Shown: in pieces, positions 32,325 to 41,239 of the stretch
How positions within the stretch are numbered: position 1 is the stretch's first letter
Layout: every line of letters begins with the position of its first letter
Source: an uncultured Porphyromonadaceae bacterium
Lineage (GTDB): Bacteria > Bacteroidota > Bacteroidia > Bacteroidales > Muribaculaceae
Direction of reading: 5' to 3'
Assembly (NCBI GenBank): GCA_937901905.1
Contig: CALDIF010000013.1
Coordinates: forward strand, 1-52,275
DNA length: 52,275 bases
Notes under the pieces: model-generated
The model's database searches: none
What the model was told of the DNA's origin: nothing
The model's input: only the letters and a program-made list of their open reading frames with translations
Program-made: the position numbers and the translations under genes

Positions 32325-33413
32325 TTACAGGCGTTTCAACAATTCGGCTTTAATTTCGGTCGCATCGTCAATGCGGGCGACAAGTTCGCCGTTGACGATG
32401 ATGAACGATGTGGGCACATGATCAACCGCGTAGGACGACACGACGCGACTGTTAACTCCGTCGGGCTCGTAGACGGTAATCCACGGCAAGTTTTGTGCTG
32501 CCTGTCGCCATAGCACGGCATCGGTGTCAAGACTCACTTGATACACCTCGAACCCCTTGCTGTGATGCGACTCGTACACCTCGTTGATGACGCGATTAAG
32601 AGCGGGCGAGAACGGCCGGTCATACATCGTGAAGTTGAGCAACACGACACGATTGCCCGTGGCGACCTCTTGCAGGTCGTGGCTCAAGGCACGATAGTCC
32701 TGTAATTTTATCGGCAATAAGGCAGTCTCGGTTACCTCGATGGGGGTAGCCGGAGCCGTGGCTGCCTGACGGCGGTGTTGAGCATCCAACAAGAGGTTTA
32801 CCAAATAGGCTGTGCGAGGATCTTGCTTGCGGTACTCGTTGAAACTGTTGGCAACGGCACCGATGATGCGAATATCCCGGCTGTCCGACGGATCGAACAA
32901 GGGCTTGCCCCCCACCCACTTGTTGATAGCGTAGTAGGACGACATGGAAAGCGGTTCGGCTGCAATGTCGTGAGCCAAAGCGTCTTTCCATGCCACAAAG
33001 TCACCGTTGGCGGTGTCGGTCGTGGCAAAAGTCATTGCCTTCTTGTCGATGTTCATCATGCGCACGGCATCATCACTGCCACTCAACTCATAGTCAACTC
33101 CGAACCGCTCTAACGCTGTGTTAACAACAATGTGCTCGAGACTGTCAATGGGGAAACAAATTTGTTGCCCGTCAATGGTGCGCAAGCGATAAATGGCGGG
33201 GAAACGCGGCGATAACACCTTGATTTGAAACTCGCCGTCACCTGTTGTGCGCACAGTGTCAACGATGTACCAAAGACCGTCGGACGACTGTTCCAACACG
33301 AGTGCTGTCGAATCGCCACTGCCGGCTATCGTGCCGCTAAGTTCGAACTTACCCTCGCGAGAACATGCCGCCATCACAATCATGGCAGCAACAATATATA
33401 ACAGTTTTTTCAT
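32325..33413 (-). CDS. Thioredoxin-fold lipoprotein without CxxC
   Basis: 362 residues. Lipoprotein signal peptide with lipobox MAAC (Cys17). Residues 20-115 form a DUF4369-like beta domain (GKFELSGTIAGSGDSTALVL). The C-terminal 130 residues follow the TlpA/thioredoxin pattern (NRVVLLNFTMYDRPFSPALNRVI ... VYQVSLDTDAVLWRQAA ... VDHVPTSFIIVNGEL) with the cis-Pro region. The active-site CxxC is replaced by DRPF, so it cannot catalyse dithiol exchange as family members do. Probably an envelope-anchored binding or structural protein. Operon member between the M3 peptidase and the PIG-L remnant. Confidence 0.8.
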   Translation of the reverse strand: MKKLLYIVAAMIVMAACSREGKFELSGTIAGSGDSTALVLEQSSDGLWYIVDTVRTTGDGEFQIKVLSPRFPAIYRLRTIDGQQICFPIDSLEHIVVNTALERFGVDYELSGSDDAVRMMNIDKKAMTFATTDTANGDFVAWKDALAHDIAAEPLSMSSYYAINKWVGGKPLFDPSDSRDIRIIGAVANSFNEYRKQDPRTAYLVNLLLDAQHRRQAATAPATPIEVTETALLPIKLQDYRALSHDLQEVATGNRVVLLNFTMYDRPFSPALNRVINEVYESHHSKGFEVYQVSLDTDAVLWRQAAQNLPWITVYEPDGVNSRVVSSYAVDHVPTSFIIVNGELVARIDDATEIKAELLKRL

Positions 33414-33443
33414 TGCTCGTTATCTCATTTATATTGTCGTGAC

Positions 33444-35564
33444 TCAATCCAGCCCCCGATTGCGCAGCAAAGCGGCTGCCGTGGGCTCGTGACCGCGGAA
33501 TTCTTTGTAAAGCGTCATGGCATCTTCGGTGTCACCCGCCTCGAGGATTAGGCGGCGATAGTCGTCTGCCACACGGCGGTTGAGCGGTCCCTCGTTCTCG
33601 AAGCGTTCATAGGCATCGGCCTCAAGCACCTGACTCCACAGGTAGGTGTAGTATCCGCAACTGTATTGGTCGTTGTCGAAGATGTGCTTGAAGTAGGGAC
33701 TGCGGTAGCGGAATTGAACCATAGACGGCATGTGCAACTTGTCGGCAACTTGCTTTTCAAAAGCGCGAATGTCAATATCCTCGGTCGTGCCACTCAACTT
33801 GTGCCACTCGATGTCGAGCAGTGCCGCTCCGACCAACTCGGTGGTCATGAAGCCCTGGTTGAACTTGTGGGCGGCGATAATCTTGTCGACCAAGTCTTGC
33901 GGTATCACCTCTCCGGTCTTGTAATGACGGGCATAGTTCTTGAGTATCTCGGGAACGAGAGCCCAGTGCTCGTTGATTTGTGAGGGCATCTCAACCAAGT
34001 CGCGGTCAACATTGGTGCCTTGCAGCGAGTGGAACGGTGCGCGAGTGAGCATGCCGTGGAGAGCATGACCGAACTCGTGGAACACTGTTTCCACCTCATC
34101 AAGCGTCAGCAAGGATGGCGTGTCGTCGGTTGCCGGTGTCAGGCTTGCCACGTTGTAGATGATGGGACGCACCACCTCGCCCTTGTAATTGTAAGATGAG
34201 TTGAATTCGCTCATCCATGCGCCTTGTGCTTTGGTAGCGCGAGGATAGTAGTCGGTCATGAACACGGCAACATGCTCGCCGTTCTCGTCCGTCACGTCGT
34301 ATACCGTCACTTGAGGATTATACTTGGGAGCGTCTTTCATCTCGGTGAAGTTGAGACCGTAGAGCAGATGTGCCGCATAGAAAATACCGTTGCGCACCAC
34401 GCTGTCGAGTACGAAGTAGGGGCGTACGTCGTCCTCGCTGAGGTCGAATTTCTCTTTCTTCACCTTCTCGGCATAGTAATAGTAGTCCCACGGCTCAACC
34501 TTGAAGCCCTTGTCGTGTGCATCAACCCATGCTTGCATGTCGGCAACCTCCTCGTCAACCTTCTTGATTGCCGGACGCCACAGTTGCATCAACAGGTTTT
34601 CGGCGCGCTCTACGGTGCCCGCCATCACCGGTGCCACGGCATAGTCGGCAAATGTGTTAAAGCCCAATAATTGTGCCTTGTGTTGGCGTAGGCGTATTAT
34701 CTCGTTGATGATTGCACTGTTGTCGTGCTCGTTGCCACGGCTTGCTGTGTTGGTGTAAGTCTCGTACATCTCGCGTCGCAACTCGCGGTCATCGGCACCC
34801 GAGAGTACGGTGAGGCGAGTGGAACCGGTGGCGGTAAACGCCCATTCACCGGCGTGTCCCTTGTCGCGAGCGAGTGCAGCGGCATCGGCGATGGTCTGTG
34901 CCGGCAGGCCGGCAAGGCGAGCCGAGTCGGCAATGTAAATCACGTTGTCGGCAATTTCGACCATCACGTTATTGGTGAAGCGCAGCGACAACTCCGATTG
35001 GCGTTGGTTAATACTCTTGAGGCTGTCCTTGAGGTCGGCAGTGAGCAGCGCGCCAGAACGCACCATGCGGTCGTAGTATTTCTTGGTCAAGCGACGCTCA
35101 ACGGGCGACAGTTGCAGGCTGTCGGCGTTGTCGTAGACTGCCTTGATGCGGGCAAACAGGCTGTCATTAAGCATCACGTTGTCGTGGTGGGCTGTGAAAC
35201 GCGGCGATAGTTTCTCGGCCAACTCGTGCATCTCGGACGTGTTGTCGCTCTCGACAAGTGCCATGAAGACGTACTCGACCTTGTTGAGTATTTCACCGCT
35301 GTTGTCAAGAGCAAGAACGGTGTTGGCAAAGTCGGGGGCTGCCGGGTTATTGACAATCGAGTCTATCTGCTCGTTTTGTTGCTTGATACCTGCCTCAAGT
35401 GCCGGCTCATAGTCGGCGTAAGTGATGCGGTCAAAGGGCGGAATGCCGTAAGGCGTGTCGTACGGCTCCAAAAACGGATTGGCGTGATTCATCTTGTCGC
35501 ATGCTGTCGGGACAAGAGCCAACGCTCCTGCCGCGAGGACAACTGATAAAATTGATTTTCTCAT
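33444..35564 (-). CDS. dcp: M3 family metallopeptidase (Dcp-like)
   Basis: 706 residues. The zinc motif HEFGHALHG with upstream Phe/Val and the downstream Glu-containing region is that of the M3 family; similarity to peptidyl-dipeptidase Dcp is strongest (NPFLEPYDTPYGIPPFDRI start). The enzyme removes C-terminal dipeptides. Unlike E. coli Dcp it begins with a lipoprotein-type signal (ALVPTAC), so it is probably exported and membrane-anchored. The ATG at 35564 gives this signal; the frame is open to 35660 but enters the gap after the preceding gene. Part of the rhomboid-to-radA operon. Confidence 0.92.
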   Translation of the reverse strand: MRKSILSVVLAAGALALVPTACDKMNHANPFLEPYDTPYGIPPFDRITYADYEPALEAGIKQQNEQIDSIVNNPAAPDFANTVLALDNSGEILNKVEYVFMALVESDNTSEMHELAEKLSPRFTAHHDNVMLNDSLFARIKAVYDNADSLQLSPVERRLTKKYYDRMVRSGALLTADLKDSLKSINQRQSELSLRFTNNVMVEIADNVIYIADSARLAGLPAQTIADAAALARDKGHAGEWAFTATGSTRLTVLSGADDRELRREMYETYTNTASRGNEHDNSAIINEIIRLRQHKAQLLGFNTFADYAVAPVMAGTVERAENLLMQLWRPAIKKVDEEVADMQAWVDAHDKGFKVEPWDYYYYAEKVKKEKFDLSEDDVRPYFVLDSVVRNGIFYAAHLLYGLNFTEMKDAPKYNPQVTVYDVTDENGEHVAVFMTDYYPRATKAQGAWMSEFNSSYNYKGEVVRPIIYNVASLTPATDDTPSLLTLDEVETVFHEFGHALHGMLTRAPFHSLQGTNVDRDLVEMPSQINEHWALVPEILKNYARHYKTGEVIPQDLVDKIIAAHKFNQGFMTTELVGAALLDIEWHKLSGTTEDIDIRAFEKQVADKLHMPSMVQFRYRSPYFKHIFDNDQYSCGYYTYLWSQVLEADAYERFENEGPLNRRVADDYRRLILEAGDTEDAMTLYKEFRGHEPTAAALLRNRGLD

Positions 35565-35598
35565 AGGGTATGAATGTATATTAATTGATTTTGTTGTC

Positions 35599-36735
35599 TT
35601 ATGGAAGATTGTATTCAAACTTGACGATTTGGGAATAATGGTCGCTGGTGACCGACTCACCGCGCTCGTAACTCACCGCACGCAAGTCGCCGCGATAGAG
35701 CACGTGGTCAATGTGGAATAAGAAACGGTCTTCGCGATAGGTGTTGAGATAACCGCGGTGCAATTCGCGATAGGCATCGTGCATGTCGTCTCCGAGGATA
35801 GTCCGATAGCACCACGAGGCGGGCGTGTCGTTGAAATCACCGCACATGACGAGGTCACCGCCTGACATGTCAATGGCGGTGCGTATCAATTGTGCCTCGC
35901 CGGCGCGTTGGACATACGCGTTGAGCAACCTGTCAATCAATTCACTCTTGACTTGCTCCATACCGCTGCGGTCGCGCACCTTACCGTCGGTCACCTCTTT
36001 GAACAACTGTTTCTGTCGCTTCCTCAAGCCGATAGGGTGCAGGTGACAACCCATGATGCGAATAACCTTTTCTCCGGGCATCATCACGTCGTAAGCCTCG
36101 AAGTCGAAGTTATATTCGCTCGTGCAATCGGGGTCAATGTAACACGGGTCAATGTGGTCAAAGTGTTGACGCGTGTAGGGGAACTTGGACAATATCACCA
36201 CATCGTGATAGCCGTGCTCGCGGTAGGGATAACGGTCGTTGATGGAGTCAAGCATCACGTTGACGGCAGGAATGTCCTCATAGTGTATTGGAGACAACGA
36301 GGTCTCCTGCATGATGACGATGTCGGGGTCTTGTTTGAGAATGTATGTGAAGATTTTGTTGGGTTGGCGTTTGCGGTTATAAGTCCAGAAACCCAGTCCC
36401 CCAACGTTAAACTGCATCAACGTGAATGTGCGAGAGGTCGACTCGCTTTCGGGCAGAGGTGTCGAGCCGAGCCCGACGGGAATAACCGATGTCACGGGAC
36501 CCCACGAGCCCGCCACGGCAGCGGCGGTAATGAGGCTGCACCGCCATTGTCGCGTTACAAGCGTTATCAGTAGCCACACCACGGTGCCGGCTGTGACAAG
36601 CGGTAATGCCAACGTCGCAACCGACGGCAACGCCCATCGACGCGGATCAATCAAACCGCCGTAAGCACTCGTAAGCATCGCCACCGCAACCGCGAGTGTG
36701 AGACCTGACATCAATATGCCGAATAGTTTTTTCAT
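35599..36735 (-). CDS. Endonuclease/exonuclease/phosphatase family membrane protein
   Basis: 378 residues. Two or three hydrophobic segments (about 5-25, 35-62 and 65-85) are followed by the EEP catalytic domain: MQFNVGGLG, the catalytic QETS glutamate, LSKFP, GCHLHP, CGDFNDTP and the final SDHYSQIVKFE with its Asp-His pair. EEP enzymes hydrolyse phosphodiesters in nucleic acids, lipids or phosphates; here the domain would lie outside the inner membrane. It follows the rhomboid gene by 11 bp. Confidence 0.9.
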   Translation of the reverse strand: MKKLFGILMSGLTLAVAVAMLTSAYGGLIDPRRWALPSVATLALPLVTAGTVVWLLITLVTRQWRCSLITAAAVAGSWGPVTSVIPVGLGSTPLPESESTSRTFTLMQFNVGGLGFWTYNRKRQPNKIFTYILKQDPDIVIMQETSLSPIHYEDIPAVNVMLDSINDRYPYREHGYHDVVILSKFPYTRQHFDHIDPCYIDPDCTSEYNFDFEAYDVMMPGEKVIRIMGCHLHPIGLRKRQKQLFKEVTDGKVRDRSGMEQVKSELIDRLLNAYVQRAGEAQLIRTAIDMSGGDLVMCGDFNDTPASWCYRTILGDDMHDAYRELHRGYLNTYREDRFLFHIDHVLYRGDLRAVSYERGESVTSDHYSQIVKFEYNLP

Positions 36736-36746
36736 TTATACACTAT

Positions 36747-37544
36747 TTAAACGGTGGACGAAGCGCGCTTCAAGATGTCGCGCTCTTGTCGCGACAACGA
36801 TGCGAACCCCGAGCGACGCACCTTGTCCAACACGGCATCAAGTTCGACCTCGGTAGGACATGATGTGTCTGCTCCTGTCGCCTTCGTGACCCGGTGCAGA
36901 CGAGTGATGTCGTAGCCTCGCTTTATCAACAAGCCGAACGTCACGCCTGTCAGCGCGCCACCCAAGTGTGCGATATGCCCTGCCAAGTTCTCGCCCAAAC
37001 CGAGCAAGTCAATGATGATGATTGCCGCGACAAGCCATTTGAGAGCCACATCACCGATGATGAGCATACTCACCCGGTAACCCGGTCGATAGCAAGCAAT
37101 ACCCATCATCACGGCGGCAACTGCTGCCGACGCTCCCACAAGCCATGTGCCCGTGGGGTATAATGCCGAAGTGAACAATGCCAGTACAGCACCTGTAACG
37201 CCACCGAGAAGATATAATGTCACCAACTGTCGTCGGTCGAAAAATTGCAGGAAGATACTGCCCATCCACCACAGCCAAAGCATGTTGACGAGCAGGTGCC
37301 ACACTCCGCTGTGCATGACCATGTGGGTCACTATTGTCCACGGACGATAGAGCCATCGGTGCAAATCCAGCGGCAAGTCAAGCGCATCGTGTGCCGCGAC
37401 AGTAACCGTGCTTGCCGTGTCAACACCTCCTGCGATGACAGCCGCAGCGATTACAAGATGCAGCAGCAAGAAGATAATCACATTGACAAGCACTAATCGT
37501 ACCGGCGCTTGTATGTGTCGTGACGAGTCAATAAAACCTATCAT
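36747..37544 (-). CDS. Rhomboid family intramembrane serine protease (copy B)
   Basis: 265 residues with six or seven membrane segments. Catalytic serine Ser139 in LVGASAAVAA and His193 in HIAHLGGALTG; His83 and Asn87 in HLLVNMLW form the oxyanion region. The ATG at 37544 is used; the longer frame to 37688 is antisense-like and would overlap copy A deeply. The real overlap with copy A is 17 bp. Rhomboids cleave within membrane segments; substrates here are unknown. A tail of about 50 polar residues follows the core. Confidence 0.92.
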   Translation of the reverse strand: MIGFIDSSRHIQAPVRLVLVNVIIFLLLHLVIAAAVIAGGVDTASTVTVAAHDALDLPLDLHRWLYRPWTIVTHMVMHSGVWHLLVNMLWLWWMGSIFLQFFDRRQLVTLYLLGGVTGAVLALFTSALYPTGTWLVGASAAVAAVMMGIACYRPGYRVSMLIIGDVALKWLVAAIIIIDLLGLGENLAGHIAHLGGALTGVTFGLLIKRGYDITRLHRVTKATGADTSCPTEVELDAVLDKVRRSGFASLSRQERDILKRASSTV

Positions 37545-38259
37545 GTCTGCCAATGTTCTTTCGATACCAATATAGTAGCACGAAGAACCCGAACAACATT
37601 CCGCCAAGGTGAGCAAAGTGCGCCACGTTGTCCCACGCGAAGTCTCCCAAGCCGAGTAACAACTCAATAATTGCGTAGCCCAGCACAAGCCACTTTGCCT
37701 TGAAAGGACCTATAAAGAACAGATACAACTGCAGGTCGGGCAAGAAAAATGCGACAGCGAGCAACAAGCCGAATACCGCGCCACTGGCACCCACTGTAAT
37801 CAACTCGTTGTATAATGGGTCAAGTGATAAACCTTGAGTAATGACTGTCTTGTAATAATCGGTTTCACCGTAGGCAGCACCGATGCTGTCAACCATGGAG
37901 GGCAGGGTGTAGTGCCATGTTACTTCTTGAACCAAACCGGCACCCAAACCGCACACAATGTAGTAGAACAAAAATCGATTGGAACCGACAATGCGCTCAA
38001 TCAGTCCGCCGAACATGAACAAAGCGAACATGTTGAAGAATATATGTCCGAGACCTTGCGTCGAGTGCATGAACATGTAGGTGAACAACTGCAAGGGGTT
38101 GAAATCACTGCCCTTGTAGTAGTGCAAACCCAACAATGACGTGAGGTCTACCGTGCCTTGTAGCAATATCGTGAGTAACCACAACACGATGTTGATGATG
38201 AGCAAGTGCTTGGTTACCTGTGGTAGGGAACGTAATGAACCGGAACCGAATTCAATCAT
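37528..38259 (-). CDS. Rhomboid family intramembrane serine protease (copy A)
   Basis: 243 residues. Catalytic Ser159 in TVGASGAVFG and His217 in HFAHLGGMLFG; His72 and Asn76 in HIFFNMFALF. It has a stretch of about 40 residues (112-152) between two core helices that copy B lacks. The ATG at 38259 replaces a TTG three codons upstream. First gene of the operon that runs to radA; overlaps copy B by 17 bp, so both are made together. Confidence 0.93.
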   Translation of the reverse strand: MIEFGSGSLRSLPQVTKHLLIINIVLWLLTILLQGTVDLTSLLGLHYYKGSDFNPLQLFTYMFMHSTQGLGHIFFNMFALFMFGGLIERIVGSNRFLFYYIVCGLGAGLVQEVTWHYTLPSMVDSIGAAYGETDYYKTVITQGLSLDPLYNELITVGASGAVFGLLLAVAFFLPDLQLYLFFIGPFKAKWLVLGYAIIELLLGLGDFAWDNVAHFAHLGGMLFGFFVLLYWYRKNIGRHDRFY

Positions 38260-38287
38260 CTTTATCAATTTAGCGTAATATCAGGTG

Positions 38288-38295
38288 CAAATTTA
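38288..38295 (-). promoter_or_regulatory. Probable promoter (-7 box) of rhomboid-radA operon
   Basis: TAAATTTG on the minus strand, 28 bp before the first rhomboid ATG. No TTG is found at the expected -33 distance, so the promoter may need an activator. Confidence 0.45.
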
Positions 38296-38376
38296 CTGAA
38301 ATTGCGCGGATTTAGGGTAAAAATAGTATTAAAACATTAAAAAAGTGATTTTTTTTACAAATTAGGTGCCCTAAAT

Positions 38377-38407
38377 TTTGTTCAAATCATTGTTTTGATT
38401 ATATTTG
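38377..38407 (+). promoter_or_regulatory. Promoter of HU gene
   Basis: TTTG (38377-38380), 19-nt spacer, TATATTTG (38400-38407), with a 50-60 nt AT-rich leader before the ATG. Confidence 0.65.
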
Positions 38408-38461
38408 CGTGCAGAAAACCAGTTAATGTTATTTTTAAACCATTAAAAAAACCAAACAATT

Positions 38462-38734
38462 ATGAACAAAACAGAACTTGTGAACGCAATCGCTGCCGAG
38501 GCAAAACTCAAGAAGGCTGACGCCAAGGCTGCCCTCGAGGCTACTATCGCTGCTATCGCCGAAGCTCTCGCAAAGGGTGACAAGGTTTCTTTGATCGGTT
38601 TCGGTACTTTCGGTGTTGTTGAGAAGGCTGCTCGTGAGGGCATCGTTCCCCGCACCGGCGAGAAGATCCGGATCCCCGCTAAGAAGGTTGTGAAGTTCAA
38701 AGCCGGTGCCGAACTCGCCGGCAAGGTGAAGTAA
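38462..38734 (+). CDS. HU family DNA-binding protein
   Basis: 90 residues. Complete HU fold: MNKTELVNAIAAEAKLKKADA helices, the LIGFGTFGVVEKAAREG core, the RTGEKIRIPAKKVVKFKAG arm with its DNA-intercalating proline region. A nucleoid protein that bends DNA without sequence specificity. It has its own promoter and is followed by a strong terminator, so it is a single-gene unit. The gene uses a restricted set of common codons, as expected for high expression. Confidence 0.96.
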   Translation: MNKTELVNAIAAEAKLKKADAKAALEATIAAIAEALAKGDKVSLIGFGTFGVVEKAAREGIVPRTGEKIRIPAKKVVKFKAGAELAGKVK

Positions 38735-38761
38735 TCACCGTGTCACAGCGTTTAGAAAGTT

Positions 38762-38796
38762 ACATGGTTGACGGCGTGTGCCGCCAACCATGTTTT
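38762..38796 (+). terminator. Terminator of HU gene
   Basis: 14-bp hairpin with one mismatch (arms 38762-38775 and 38780-38793, loop GTGT) followed by TTTTG. 38797-38933 holds no clear gene or consensus promoter. Confidence 0.75.
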
Positions 38797-38933
38797 GTGA
38801 GGACGAGAACCGGTGCTGTCCGCCTCGTGTGGAGTTAAGTGACCGACATGGCGGACGTGTGAGGAAAATACAGTATGATGTAACGAGTATTAAAGGTCTG
38901 TAGTAACGATTATCAAGAGTAATTAATGCCGAG

Positions 38934-39839
38934 ATGAAAACCATTAACAAACTATATCAACTCGCTCGTGTTGCGCTCGCCGGTGGAACACCCGTTGTTG
39001 CCGTCGTGTGGCCCGATGATATGTCTACCCTACTCGCGCTGCGTCGTGCGCTTAATTTGGGTTTGGCAAAAGTTGTTGCTGTCGGCTGCCGTGAAAAGGT
39101 TAACAAGCGACTCGCCAAGCACGTCGAAGCCGGTACGGTGACTGTGGTTGATGCCGACTCGCCGGTCGAGGCTGCTGCAATCGCCGTGTCACTCGCTCGT
39201 GAAGGCACAGTGCAAGTGGTGATGAAAGGGCTGGTGAATACCGATGTCTTGCTGCGTGCCGTGCTTGATAAGAAAAAAGGTTTGTTGCCTGAAGGAAACG
39301 TGTTGACACATGTTACCATCGGCGAAATTCCCACCTATTCCAAGTTGTTGCTGTTCGGTGATGTTGCCGTGTTGCCCATGCCGACTCTCGAACAACGTGA
39401 AGCGCAATTACGCAATATCATCGTGCTTGCCCGGGCCTTGGGTATCGCTTGCCCGCATGTGGCATTGGCTCACTGTAGCGAGAAAGTTGACGAGCGACAT
39501 TTCCCGGTTACAGCCGATTATGTGACAATTATCAATCGTGCCGGCAGCGGTGAGTACGGCGACTGTCTTGTGGGCGGACCGATGGACGTGAAGACGGCAT
39601 GTGACGCTCATGCGGCACGTGTCAAGGGTATCACCTCGCCGGTTGCGGGCAATGCCGATGCCATTATCTTTCCCGAGATTGAAAGCGGAAACGCGTTTTA
39701 CAAGGCAATGACTTTGTTCGGTGGTATGTCAACGGCTGCCGTGGTGTGTGGTGCCGATGTCCCATTGGTGATGCCGTCACGTGGCGATGACTTCCGCAAC
39801 AAGTTCTACAGTCTTGCCGCAGCGCGCTTGTTGGTGTGA
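38934..39839 (+). CDS. ptb: Phosphate butyryltransferase
   Basis: 301 residues of the phosphate acetyl/butyryltransferase family. Family blocks include VVMKGLVNTDVLLRAVL, GNVLTHVTIGEIP, and NRAGSGEYGDCLVGGPMDVKTA. It converts an acyl-CoA and phosphate to acyl-phosphate. The butyrate kinase gene 44 bp downstream indicates C4 or branched-chain acyl groups, with ATP made in the second step. Fermentation to butyrate or isobutyrate/isovalerate is possible; the substrate cannot be decided from sequence. Confidence 0.92.
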   Translation: MKTINKLYQLARVALAGGTPVVAVVWPDDMSTLLALRRALNLGLAKVVAVGCREKVNKRLAKHVEAGTVTVVDADSPVEAAAIAVSLAREGTVQVVMKGLVNTDVLLRAVLDKKKGLLPEGNVLTHVTIGEIPTYSKLLLFGDVAVLPMPTLEQREAQLRNIIVLARALGIACPHVALAHCSEKVDERHFPVTADYVTIINRAGSGEYGDCLVGGPMDVKTACDAHAARVKGITSPVAGNADAIIFPEIESGNAFYKAMTLFGGMSTAAVVCGADVPLVMPSRGDDFRNKFYSLAAARLLV

Positions 39840-39883
39840 TTTGCAATTCAGTTTGTTATTCCGATACTGTCAACAGTTAATAT

Positions 39884-40945
39884 ATGCTTATTTTAGTTAT
39901 AAACCCGGGCTCCACGTCGACTAAGGTGGCTGTGTTCCGCGATAGGGAACGGCAGTTTGTCACGTCAATAGCCCATACGCCCGAGGAATTGGCTCCTTTT
40001 GAAGATTTTACCGACCAAGAGGAGTTTCGTTATCTCCACATTGTCAAGACACTCGTCCAAGCCGGATACGGTGACGCTCGCTTTGATGCGGTCATCGGTC
40101 GTGGCAGCCTTGCCAAGCCGGTCGAGGGTGGAGTGTACACGGTAAACGAGCAGATGCTCGACGATGCCCGTCATGCCGTCGATCGCCATGCTTGTGACCT
40201 CGGATGCATACTTGCCCGACGTTTTTCGCTTGAGTCTCCCGATTCGTTGTGTCTCATCGCCGACCCGGGTTCGGTCGACGAATTGAATGACTATGCTCGC
40301 ATTACCGGTTCGCCGCTAATGCCCCACTATTGTATTTGGCATGCCCTGAATCAGCGGGCTATCGCACGCCGATATGCAGCCGAGACCTCGCGTCGCTACG
40401 AGGACATGAATCTTATCATTTGTCACATGGGTGGCGGTATATCAATTGCCGCCCACGATCACGGCAGGGCTGTTGATGTGAACAATGCCCTCAACGGTGA
40501 CGGACCGTTTTCGCCCGAGCGTGCCGGCACACTACCGGCCGGCACACTGGTTGACCTGTGTTATAGCGGTCGATACACGCGTGCCGAGTGGCAACGTCGC
40601 ATTGCAGGTATGGCGGGCATGAGTGCCCACCTCGGCACTAACGACATGCGCGAAGCGTTGCGTCGCATTGATGCGGGCGACGAGCATGCGCGACTCATAG
40701 TCGATGCCATGCTATATCACACCGCCAAGGCTATTGCTGCCCACGGAGCAACCTTGTGTGGAAAGGTTGATGCCATCATCATCACCGGGGGCATGGCGCA
40801 TGCCCCTTATGTCATCAAGAAATTGAGTGAGCGTCTCGATTGGTTGGCACCGCTTGTCGTTTATCCCGGCGAGGACGAGATGCGTGCCCTTGCCGAGAAT
40901 GCCCTCGCCGTACTCACCGGTGACATGATAGCCAAGCCTTATTGA
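39884..40945 (+). CDS. buk: Butyrate kinase
   Basis: 353 residues of the acetate/propionate kinase (ASKHA) superfamily. Visible: phosphate-1 loop LVINPGSTSTKVAVF, VIGRGSLAKPVEGG, phosphate-2 region LIICHMGGGISIAAH, and adenosine site IIITGGMAHAP. It transfers phosphate from butyryl-phosphate to ADP. Works with the preceding Ptb; both end at the strong terminator at 41026. Confidence 0.94.
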   Translation: MLILVINPGSTSTKVAVFRDRERQFVTSIAHTPEELAPFEDFTDQEEFRYLHIVKTLVQAGYGDARFDAVIGRGSLAKPVEGGVYTVNEQMLDDARHAVDRHACDLGCILARRFSLESPDSLCLIADPGSVDELNDYARITGSPLMPHYCIWHALNQRAIARRYAAETSRRYEDMNLIICHMGGGISIAAHDHGRAVDVNNALNGDGPFSPERAGTLPAGTLVDLCYSGRYTRAEWQRRIAGMAGMSAHLGTNDMREALRRIDAGDEHARLIVDAMLYHTAKAIAAHGATLCGKVDAIIITGGMAHAPYVIKKLSERLDWLAPLVVYPGEDEMRALAENALAVLTGDMIAKPY

Positions 40946-41025
40946 AGGGCGGATGTAGTAGGGGAGGACAAACCGCTTGTGAGCATGGCGACAATGCTCT
41001 CCCCACGCCCCCGATGGACACAGAA

Positions 41026-41060
41026 AAGCCTCGACTGCAAACGTTGTCGAGGCTTATTTT
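41026..41060 (+). terminator. Terminator of ptb-buk
   Basis: 10-bp perfect stem AAGCCTCGAC / GTCGAGGCTT (41026-41035, 41046-41055) followed by ATTTTGT. The interval 40946-41239 holds no gene. Confidence 0.85.
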
Positions 41061-41183
41061 GTGCGACCCGAATGTGCTGTCACAGCATGGAGGCTCGCTT
41101 GAGATTGTTTTATTACGAATCAGTCAGTGTTACTATTGTTTGAAGCATTTTACACCCTTTAGACTCGTATCAACCTATATGGT

Positions 41184-41215
41184 TTAACAGTAAAATTTGT
41201 TTTAACTTCTGTTAA
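41184..41215 (-). terminator. Weak hairpin after receptor gene
   Basis: 7-bp arms TTAACAG / CTGTTAA around an AT-rich 18-nt loop, 24 bp beyond the receptor stop codon. Possible terminator of the minus-strand receptor transcript. Confidence 0.3.
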
Positions 41216-41239
41216 CACCCCGGGCTATACTCGCCAATT

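Noticed and set aside
37545..37688. 48-codon extension of rhomboid copy B
   Set aside because: It would lie almost wholly inside copy A and its sequence is not rhomboid-like; the ATG at 37544 gives the normal N-terminus.
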